Assembly: GCA_921293015.1 (NCBI GenBank)
Contig: OV121089.1
Location: forward strand, 41,154,520-41,218,519
Length of the DNA stretch: 64,000 bases
Direction of reading: 5' to 3'
DNA from: Phorcus lineatus
Lineage: Eukaryota > Mollusca > Gastropoda > Trochida > Trochidae
The notes below the pieces were generated by a model. It made no database searches. It was not told the DNA's origin and worked only from the letters and a program-made list of their open reading frames with translations. This document shows positions 1 to 10,700 of this stretch, piece after piece. How positions within the stretch are numbered: position 1 is the first letter of the stretch; each line of letters opens with the position of its first letter. The position numbers and the translations under genes were made by a program.

Positions 1-214
1 TCCCCAGGTTCACCGTGTTGCCTAGAACCTTGTCCATTACCTTGGCAGTCTGAACAGATACATTGATTTATAAAAGCATTTAAAACTTTACATCGAAATA
101 AGTTTCACTAGTACAGGGTCCGAGACGGAGATAACCTCTATAGCCACGGTTTATTCTTATGCCCTATTGGTTGGTGAAGTTCAAGAAAATTGGTAAGTGA
201 ATAGCGAATTCTGT

Positions 215-497
215 CAGTCTGATTAAAATCGACCGTGTTCTGAGGAATAAAAGTTTTTTTTAACATTAACTTTAGCGGGATTCGAACGTATTCTGTCAGG
301 GGCTATCCTCTTAATAACTGTCTGAAAGCATCCTCCTTGCTCGCACGTTCTTACACCAGTTTAGCGCAGACAAAACCTTGTCATTAGCGGACCAATCATA
401 TCACCCCGTTTAAAATAACGATAGCGGCGATAAAGGTTAACGAATTGTAAACGGGAGTTACTTGAAAACTTTTATTCCTCGGAACACGGTCAGACTG
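215..497. repeat. MITE-like inverted repeat, possibly hAT-type
   Basis: The ends are CAGTCTG and CAGACTG. The inner arms (232-258 and 467-490) are reverse complements sharing accgtgttc, one mismatch, then gaggaataaaag. The 8-bp direct repeat AATTCTGT lies at 207-214 and again at 500-507, two bases past the right end. CAG termini with an 8-bp duplication fit a non-autonomous hAT element. The 2-bp offset on the right is unexplained. There is no coding capacity. Confidence 0.6.
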
Positions 498-1253
498 TGA
501 ATTCTGTGGAATCCCTTCAAAATTTTATTTTTAGATTGAATAATTCTTAAAATGTCATTTATGACTTTCATGTCACTATACTTAACTAAAGAAATTATCA
601 AATTTATGGTCATCAATTTGGAATAAACATCTCGTTCTTTGAAGATATTATCATTTAATATTTCAATTACATATTGTGTGAAAATATGCAAAATGATTCG
701 ACATGAAAAGCCGGGTTCAATAATGTTGCATTTCTCTCAATATGAAGCATGAGATGGGGGTGATTTTTCTGAAGTAGGTATATGCTCTCGTATCAGTTTG
801 AATTTCACACACAAAAGGTCAGGAGGTGTAAAAACCAACATCGCTCCTTTCTTTATTGTTGCCTTCATCTCAGTATTAAATTGCAATCTGGCTCCCGATT
901 CAAGAGCTTTTGATAAAGGTTACCTTTGACAAGGTCTTCACTTCCAAACAGATGTATAGTTTAGTGAACTCAGGCAAGGTGAATAGAGTCAGTTACCAGA
1001 AGTAACACATAGCTTTACAAACTCCGTAACTAAACATATATACCGGTCAATTGAGCTCTGCTAAGAACCACATAACACCCTTTGTTCAACACGTAGAATT
1101 AAAGAGCCACTCCGCGAGTTGATGGAGTCATATTTGCCAAAATTATTTAATGGTGTCATTTGATCGCGAAGTTTCGATTGTTACCAAAAAGACACATTTC
1201 AAAGCTTATTGGTCTTCTACAGTGATAATATGAAGGTAAAACGTCGCAATTAT

Positions 1254-1269
1254 GATCGAAAACCGGACA
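1254..1269 (+). repeat. Dispersed 16-bp motif, copy 1
   Basis: The motif gatcgaaaaccggaca occurs exactly at 1254-1269, 13647-13662 and 21504-21519. The bases after it are only loosely similar (G/C-rich with cgc or cccc). It may be the conserved end of a transposon family. Its nature is unknown. Confidence 0.6.
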
Positions 1270-1691
1270 GTGGCGCGCGTCAAATAGTCAAACGTAATGT
1301 TATAGACTAATCTAAAGCAGCCAGGAGGGCAGTTAGGAGTTGATAGTGTTTGTTTGGTTATATGACTAGTATTGAACGTGATATCTTCACCTCTGTGCAT
1401 TTATAAGGCTGTTTTTAGATTTTCAGTAAACCAGTATTTGTCATACATATGTCTTTTGGACATGAAAAGTTCAGATGTTTGATTTTATATCACCACATGT
1501 GACATTTAGGTTCGTATCAAAGGTAAATAATATGTTATAAAAATAACGGAGTGCCTATTTAATGCTGATTTTTCATGAGATGCTTGCTATACTCTGTTGA
1601 ATTATTTGTCCATAATCTAGGCCAAGTTGTCTAGTAAAGTGTTGTTAAAACACCTCGCAGCTTTGAAAAGAAGATAGAAAATAGAAAATAC

Positions 1692-1789
1692 CTCCTGTGC
1701 CCCCTCACATATTTCACTCTCTCCACAAGAGTCGTTGGATTGGGTACTTGTCAGTGAAGAGAGAAGACTGCCAGAACCCACCAACAGGG
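1692..1789 (-). CDS. Exon 7 of the mucin/EGF gene (GAIN-like)
   Basis: The acceptor is gtttcag and the donor is GAG|gtattt, entering in phase 1 and leaving in phase 0. It encodes about 32 residues including GSGSLLSSLTSTQ and two cysteines near the end. The 'SLLSSL' helix after the previous exon resembles GAIN subdomain A of adhesion GPCRs. This is the least certain exon of the chain, since the next one was not found. Confidence 0.5.
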
Positions 1790-4700
1790 CTGAAACGAAC
1801 ATGCACAGGATTTTGATGATGGCAAAACATAAATGTATTCTAATTCTGGCCTGAAGGATATATTGGAGAGCCTGAACCGTTTCAATCTTTACATACCTCT
1901 AATGGCCCAACTTCATCCTTTACTTCTTCTATACTTAATCTTAAACGTAATCGAGAAAGTCACTATGGCAATCCATGTAAGATTAGTGATAAAATATCGG
2001 TTAAGCAAAACTACGTTAATTTTTTGGGGTATTGCTTTTCTGCTTGACGCTCGGCATTAAGGCAAAAAAGCCGCCTGAACGTGCATTGCATTGTAGTTGC
2101 CAGGTGTCATGACAACACTGAACATTTCAAATTCACGATGTAATGAAGACAATAAAGAGTTAAATAGTTCTTATCATATTGATGTACGTACTTGTTCCCA
2201 CTGACTTCAGTTCATCCTCTGACAGTGACGCAGTTGAGAGTTTGTCCACGATGTTTGCTATTGTGTTTGTAACATCTCCCTAGTGATTGAATAAATAATG
2301 TTGCCATTACTGCTAAGTCAATATATAACATCAATGATGAGCCATAAAGGACATATGAACTTGTCACAACTTAATATGACGTGTGTTTTTTGTCAATCTC
2401 ATTAAATTTAAATCGAACTTAACGTTAACTATATGTAGAATCACATGGAAATATGCCTGATAACTGTCAAGTGTATTCAAGTGTATTAAAGCTATTTACT
2501 ACGAATGCTGTTCTCATTTACAATCATGCTTTATGGAGCCTATGGATTTTTTTCTTTCCTGTAAAACGATTTTAACAACGAATAGGTATAAATTATCCTT
2601 ATGTTTACCAGTGCTGCGATGTTGTCAACGTTTATAGCTGAAGAGATGAGGGTATCCATCACATTTTCCACGACACTGACAGACCCAGTAGCCGAAAAAT
2701 CGAGGTTTTCGATATCCTCCGCCGCACCCTCTACATCAATCTGTAAATCAGGACGGTAATACATGTATCATAAAAAACGGCGTCAATAACAATAACGGTG
2801 GTAAACCTGAGAAGGAAGGAGATCCCCATAACCAACCCCTCTCTAATCTGATCGGGGTTGCCAGGTTATCTTTATTTCAGTTACTTTTGTAATACATGTC
2901 TAAAATAACATATTTATTCCCAGCAGGTGGTATGCATGTTATCTAAAACAAAAATAGCTCGAGATATATGTAAATCTAAATAGTTTAGGTAATGAAATAT
3001 TTATTCATTGACAAAGAGATCATTAGAAATCTCTGTTATATTGTCCACTATAATATCCTATCTTTGAGCTGACTTTCAATCTAAAATTCCTCAAACATAC
3101 CTGTTCACAAAACTCTCCGTAGAAGCTTCCTAAACAGTTGCAGACAAATATGTTGGAGCCATTCGGACAGAAGAGGCCTCCGTTCTGACATGGTTCAACC
3201 TCACACTCTTCTGGAATATAGGAATTAATATCCTTCATCATTGATTGATGAGTGTAAAATTGTATTCTTAGTACTTAGGGAACTCGAAAAACGTAGTAGA
3301 TAATCCAAATGTTTTATTGAAACAGTGTTCACGTTTGAAGAATATGTGACACACGTTTAACCAGCATAAACATGATTAATAGCTTTTGATAACATAGTAT
3401 TTGCTTAAAGAAAGAAATGAACTGAAGGTCCATCAAATCAAGAGTTTATTGAATATTCAAGCTACTTTATGGCTTTAAATAAACAGTAACTTACCAGGAC
3501 TGTCAGAAGTAGAGGACGAGGCCACGGTGGATGATGGTATAGCAGACGATGGCATAGCGGACGATGGCATAGCAGACGATGACATGTTGAAGGAAGGAGT
3601 TTCAGATGTCATTGCTTCGGTTGTTGTTTCGATGGGTGGTGTCAGTATATTCTGTATCCATCGATTTGTAACGCTTATCACACAGAGGTCTGTGTCGGTC
3701 TTGTTTTCCTTGTCCTTTTCCACTGTCGCCCCTTGAAGGTAAAGCAGCCATTTAGGAAAACGCTCTGTGAAGCATTCAGTAAACTCGACACCTTCTGCTG
3801 TTTTGTTTTCGACTCTCAACAGCGAAGATCTTAATAACATCTGCATACAGGTATACGAGACATTAAGCGAACTGTTGCTGGTCATTTCCGTCTTAATTGA
3901 GTTATCAAGGAAAGTTGTCAAGAGCGGTAAGCAATTGATTTGATCTATAGGCTCCGTCTGGTTTTCATATGAAGACATATTTCCCGAAACATCAGTTGGT
4001 TCTTGTGCTGTGACATTGTCTAAAAGTCCGACAGTCAAAGATGAGAAATTACCTGGGCATGTCCACTCGGAAAAGGGTGAGTCTTCCTCGTTCAAGAGCA
4101 GAAGGATATGATCAGAGAAATTTATAACGATGTCTTCAAGACAAAACTCCGTCGGAAAGGGTATTGGTCCTGACGGTGTAGAACCATTTGTTGATGTGAT
4201 ATTTGAATCAGTCATGTTGAACGACACATCATCTGTAGTCCAAACGTTTGTTGTTGGAGACGTTAAAGTTGGATTCAAATAATCCATCCATTCATTGAGT
4301 GTTTGTTGGAGGCATTGGTCATCAGTGCTGTTACCACTTAATGTCATTATCTCACCTTTTACGTCGTCGATCCATTTTGCAAACAGATCCAAATGACATT
4401 GATCAAACGAGGCAGAAGCAGTGGAAAGCACGTTAACTAAACCAAGCCAAGTGCCAACTGTTGCTTCGATGCAAGAATCAGTTGTATAATACATGAAATT
4501 ATTATTGATTCGGTTAGTAACGTCGCTGACCAGAAAATTAACATAATATTCAACACAATTTGGAGCGATATATTCGGAGCCTTCCGAAGAATTTATTGAT
4601 TTGCTTTCAAGGAATGTTGCCATCACACTCGGGAAATGTCCTGGACATGTAACAATTGAACTGGCAGCATCTTCCTGTCCTGAGGAAGAAAGAATATAGG

Positions 4701-7700
4701 CTGATGATCGTCTAACGATTTCATTAAAACATCCTTCTTCTGGAAGCTGTGGGGCAGATGTTGAGGAGGTGCTTGTGGGGGTCTCGGTAATGGATGATGT
4801 AAGCGGTAACGTCGGAAAGGGTATCGGTCCTGACGGTGTAGAACCATTTGTCGATGTGATATTTGAATCAGTCATGTTGAACGACACATCATCTGTAGTC
4901 CAAACGTTTGTTGTTGGAGACGTTGAAGTTGGATTCAAATAATCCATCCATTCATTGAGTGTTTGTTGGAGGCATTGGTCATCAGTGCTGTTACCACTTG
5001 ATGTCATTATCTCACCTTTTACGTCGTCGATCCATTTTGCAAACAGATCCAAATGACATTGATCAAACGAGGCAGAAGCAGTAGAAAGCACGTTAACTAA
5101 ACCAAGCCAAGTGCCAACTGTTGCTTCGATGCAAGAATCAGTTGTATAATACATGAAATTATTATTGATTCGGTTAGTAACGTCGCTGACCAGAAAATTA
5201 ACATAATATTCAACACAATTTGGAGCGATATATTCGGAGCCTTCCGAAGAATTTATTGATTTGCTTTCAAGGAATGTTGCCATCACACTCGGGAAATTTC
5301 CTGGACATGTAACAATTGAACTGGCAGCATCTTCCTGTCCTGAGGAAGAAAGAATATAGGCTGATGATCGTCTAACGATTTCATTAAAACATCCTTCTTC
5401 TGGAAGCTGTGGGGCAGATGTTGAGGAGGTGCTTGTGGGGGTCTCGGTAATGGATGATGTAAGCGGTAACGTCGGAAAGGGTATCGGTCCTGACGGTGTA
5501 GAACCATTTGTCGATGTGATATTTGAATCAGTCATGTTGAACGACACATCATCTGTAGTCCAAACGTTTGTTGTTGGAGACGTTGAAGTTGGATTCAAAT
5601 AATCCATCCATTCATTGAGTGTTTGTTGGAGGCATTGGTCATCAGTGCTGTTACCACTTGATGTCATTATCTCACCTTTTACGTCGTCGATCCATTTTGC
5701 AAACAGATCCAAATGACATTGATCAAACGAGGCAGAAGCAGTAGAAAGCACGTTAACTAAACCAAGCCAAGTGCCAACTGTTGCTTCGATGCAAGAATCA
5801 GTTGTATAATACATGAAATTATTATTGATTCGGTTAGAAACGTCGCTGACGAGAAAGTTAACATAATATTCAACACAATTTGGAGCGATATATTCGGAGC
5901 CTTCCGAAGAATTTATTGATTTGCTTTCAAGGAATGTTGCCATCACACTCGGGAAATTTCCTGGACATGTAACAATTGAACTGGCAGCATCTTCCTGTCC
6001 TGAGGAAGAAAGAATATAGGCTGATGATCGTCTAACAATTTCATTAAAACATCCTTCTTCTTGAAGCTGTGGGGCAGATGTTGAGGAGGTGCTTGTGGGG
6101 GTCTCGGTAGTGGATGATGTAGGAGATAACGTCAAGAATGCGATCCATTGAGCATATAAGGTATCCATGCATTGGTTGGTTTTTCCGTTTATGTCAGAAA
6201 ATGCATTTTTCTCATTCAGGTTTAAAAGCCATTTTCTAAAAAGATACGTTTGACATTCAATGAGTGGACTATCAATAACCGACCAAACGTGAATCAAATT
6301 TAACCATGTTCCAACTGTGACTTCATTGCAGGAGTCTGAATTATATTGCAAAGTGTTTGCATCTATACGGCGAGTAAGGTCATTTTTGAGAAAGTTTAAG
6401 TAGCCAAGAAAGCAGGGCTCATTGATATATTCCGAACTGACTGTACTGTTCATAGAAATGTCTTCAAGGACATTGCCCATATAACTCGGGAAGTCTCCAG
6501 GACAAGTGATGATGGAACTAGAAGCGTCTTCCTGTCCTGATAATTCAAGTATGTAGGCTGCTAAACGTCTGACCATTTCATTGAAACAGGTATCTGTCGT
6601 ATATGGCGTTGTACTGATTGCAAGAGACGAAATACTTGACAGAGTAGTACCTTGGTTTGATGAGTTTGTGAAGTTTACTGTTACCGGACTGTCAGTGTTA
6701 ACTGTTACCGGACTGTCAGTGTTTACTGTTTCGGGACTATTGGTGTTTACTGTTACCGGACTGTCAGTGTTTACTGTTACCAGACTGTCAGTGTTTACTG
6801 ATGATGGATTGTCAGTGTTTACTGTTACCGGAATGTTGGTGTTTACTGATGGTGGATAGTCAGTGTTTACTGTTACCGGAGTGTCAGTGTTAACTGTTAC
6901 CGGACTGTCAGTGTTTACTGTTACCGGAATGTCAGTGTTAACTGTTACCGGACTGTCAGTGTTTACTGTTACCGGAATGTCAGTGTTACCTGTTACCGGA
7001 CTGTCAGTGTTTACTGTTACCGGAATGTCAGTGTTAAATGTTAACGGACTGTCTGTGTTTACTGTTACCGGACTGTCAGTGTTAAATGTTAACGGACTGT
7101 CGGTGTTTATAGCTACTGGACTGTCAGTGTTTACTGTTACCAGACTGTCAGTGTTTACTGATGATGGATTGTCAGTGTTTACTGTTACCGGAATGTTGGT
7201 GTTTACTGATGGTGGATTGTCAGTGTTTACTGTTACCGGAGTGTCAGTGTTAAATGTTAACGGACTGTCTGTGTTTACTGTTACCGGACTGTCAGTGTTA
7301 AATGTTAACGGACTATTGGTGTTTACTGTTACCGGACTGTCAGTGTTTACTGTTACCAGACTGTCAGTGTTTACTGATGATGGATTGTCAGTGTTTACTG
7401 TTACCGGAATGTTGGTGTTTACTGATGGTGGATTGTCAGTGTTTACTGTTACCGGAGTGTCAGTGTTAACTGTTACCGGAATGTCAGTGTTAACTGTTAC
7501 CGGACTGTCAGTGTTTACTGTTACCGGAATGTCAGTGTTACCTGTTACCGGACTGTCAGTGTTTACTGTTACCGGAATGTCAGTGTTAAATGTTAACGGA
7601 CTGTCTGTGTTTACTGTTACCGGACTGTCAGTGTTAAATGTTAACGGACTGTCGGTGTTTATAGCTACTGGACTGTCAGTGTTTACTGTTACCAGACTGT

Positions 7701-10700
7701 CAGTGTTTACTGATGATGGATTGTCAGTGTTTACTGTTACCGGAATGTTGGTGTTTACTGATGGTGGATTGTCAGTGTTTACTGTTACCGGAGTGTCAGT
7801 GTTAAATGTTAACGGACTGTCAGTGTTTACTGTTACCGGACTGTCAGTGTTAAATGTTAACGGACTATTGGTGTTTACTGTTACCGGACTGTCAGTGTTT
7901 ACTGTTACCAGACTGTCAGTGTTTACTGATGATGGATTGTCAGTGTTTACTGTTACCGGAATGTTGGTGTTTACTGATGGTGGATTGTCAGTGTTTACTG
8001 TTACCGGAGTGTCAGTGTTAACTGTTACCGGACTGTCAGTGTTTACTGTTACCGGAATGTCAGTGTTAACTGTTACCGGACTGTCAGTGTTTACTGTTAC
8101 CGGAATGTCAGTGTTACCTGTTACCGGACTGTCAGTGTTTACTGTTACCGGAATGTCAGTGTTAAATGTTAACGGACTGTCTGTGTTTACTGTTACCGGA
8201 CTGTCAGTGTTAAATGTTAACGGACTGTCGGTGTTTATAGCTACTGGACTGTCAGTGTTTACTGTTACCGGACCATCGGTGGTCGTGGGGGTCTCGGTAG
8301 TGGAAGACGTAAGCGCTAACGTCAAGAATTCAATCCACTGAGCAGATAAGGTATCCATGCATTGGTTGGTGTTTCCGTTTATGTCAGAAAATGCATTTTC
8401 CTCATTCAAGTTCAAAATCCATTTTCTAAACAGCTCCGAATGACATTCATCGAGTTGACGATTATTAACCGACTTCCTGTCTACGTAATTCAACCACGCT
8501 CCAACGGTGACTTCAATGCACGAGTCAGAACTATATTTCAAAGTTCCATCTGTCAAACGGCCAGTAACGTCATTTCCAAGATAATTTATGTACGTTAGGC
8601 ATGTCGCACTGTAGAATTCTGGACTGCTTGTGCTATTAACAGAAATGGTTTCAAGAACATTTCCAATCACACTCGGGTAATCCCCAGGACAAGTAATAAG
8701 GGAACTATTAGCATCTTCCTGTCCCGAATATGCAAGTATGTAGGCTGCAGATCGTCTGACCATTTCATTGAAACAGTTTTCTGTCGTATAAGGCGTTGTA
8801 GAAGTCAGTGAATCTGTAATGCAAGAGATAAGATATTACGCCAAAATGCCAACCGCAATCTATACATTAATCGTTACTTTAATTCCTGAATATTTGCATT
8901 ACTCCTGTGTTTGCACTGACTCCGTGAAATAATGAACAGTTTTATTTTCCTACGATAAAGTATATGCATTCATAAGTAATTAGCTAATCAAAGTAATCAA
9001 AAATATGCTTAATTATAAAGTGACCTATATTACCGTAGAAAATCTTTAAACTATTCCGCCGAATGGTTTCACATCTTGTTGTGTTTTAATGAATCTATTT
9101 TATTGTTAGTCAAATTATTCATTGAAAGACCATGTGATAATATCAAATATGAAAGAACAGGATGTCCCCTCGAAGGTCGGTTCAGATATAAAATACCCCT
9201 ACAGAAGGGTCCCTTTAAAGTTCAATATCAAATTTGCCACCCTCTTTCTTTTTCCTGCATACGAATTCAACAATTTTCAAACTGTAATTTATAGGCCCTT
9301 TAGCAAGGTTTTTTCGGTTCAAATTGGTAATTTTAAGGCAAAAGAGAATATAGGCACTGAGTTTAGCTTTCTATCGAGGCAATAAAATACTTGTTATTTT
9401 TTACCATTTACCTGTAAGCAACATTGATAGAGTTAAGACTGTCAAAGTCATCTTAGAGATAAAAAAAAAATCTATGGTTAGCTTTGAACCCAAATGACAG
9501 AAATATAGACAATGGAAAACAGCTGAATTCGTAATGAGTGCAGCTTCCAAACTCCCTAAACTCTGAGCTGAAAATAAAGGATGTTGCATTAAATACTCCC
9601 GGTCTTTTAGAATCAACTTTATCACCTGAATACGTACATAGTTATTAATTAACTTACGAGGTAGATTACCTGAGTGCGGATCGTTAGTCACATCGAGAGA
9701 TACGAATCATCTGTGCATTCATTGTGTATACGAAATATTAGTGTACACTAGTGCCTTTAATGCATGAATCAAAATTTCTATTCAAAGAATGACCCCTCAG
9801 GATTAGAAACTTCAGTTTCGATAATAAAGATGTTGACCGTAAAGCACTGTTCACAGATGTAATGTGACCCGACTGTTCTATTAAAGTTAACTTTCAAGGC
9901 ATTTCCATTCAAACTCGAGCAATTTCCCGGACAGGTACTAAAGGAACTTTTAGTCACCCTTCAAGCAGGGAAATGTGCATGTCAAGCCAGGCTTACAAAC
10001 CTGCCGTAAGACATAAGACCGCAAGCTCGGAGCTCGGAGCTCGGATTGCCCAACGAAAGACCGAGGTTTAATTTGAATTCATTTGTGATTTTGGTGTTAT
10101 TGCTCTTTGATAACATTCCTTAAATAAGTTAATCAAAGTATATATGTCGTTATTATTAAGCTTTATTGCTAAATTACTAAAAATGACAATGAAAGCCTTG
10201 TCCTTTTTCGAACCCTATAAAGTTTCAGCTAAAGTATAGCAGGCGGTGGAAAGGTTTAGTGACAGGGGTCTGTAGGCAGATGCCAGTATTTAAGCTGGTG
10301 AGTGTCAACTAACAGTTTTCTGTCGAATACGTCGTAGTTCTCATAGAGCAAGGTTAATCATTTACGGAACGGTACCTCGGCTTTGCAAACAGTTGACCTT
10401 TACTGACTCTCGGTGTTTCTTCCACCTGACTCTCGACGTTTACTTCCACCTGACTTTCGACGTTTGAATGGTAATGGACTTTCGACGTTTGAATGGTAAT
10501 GGACTTTCGACGTTTGAATGGTAATGGACTTTCGACGTTTAATGTTACTCGACTGTCAACGTTTAATGGTACTCGCCTTACGACGTTTAATGATACTAGA
10601 CTTTTGACGTTTAATGATACTAGACTTTCGACGTTTAAGGTTAATGGACTTTCAGTGTTTTACTGTTACTGGACTTTCTGTGATTACTGTTAATGGACTT

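Larger units (their letters stand above)
1..1691. other. Left edge, no confirmed exon
   Basis: This stretch should hold later exons of the minus-strand mucin/EGF gene or its intron, since the last exon I can place (1692-1789) ends in phase 0 with a good donor. I found no downstream exon with matching phase. It holds a MITE-like inverted repeat (215-497) and one copy of a 16-bp dispersed motif (1254-1269). A roughly 58-codon open frame on the minus strand (about 737-915) has no matching splice phase and is not called. Confidence 0.5.

Noticed and set aside
737..915. A minus-strand frame of about 58 codons (GAMLVFTPPDLLC, SEKSPPSHASY) as a last exon of the mucin gene
   Set aside because: The only usable acceptors give phase 1, while exon 7 ends in phase 0. 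A stop lies directly upstream. It may be a repeat fragment.
1206..1400. A minus-strand frame (TPNCPPGCFRLVYN) as an exon
   Set aside because: The acceptor phase does not fit exon 7, and it contains the dispersed 16-bp motif.
4623..5507. Two 74-codon minus-strand frames rich in Pro/His/Arg
   Set aside because: They are out-of-frame shadows duplicated by the 660-bp coding repeat.
6863..8341. A 492-codon open frame on the plus strand (VTGLSVFT repeats)
   Set aside because: It is antisense to the octad array. A 24-bp repeat without stops stays open in other frames. No start, splice or domain support, and the minus frame has signal peptide, domains and splice phases.
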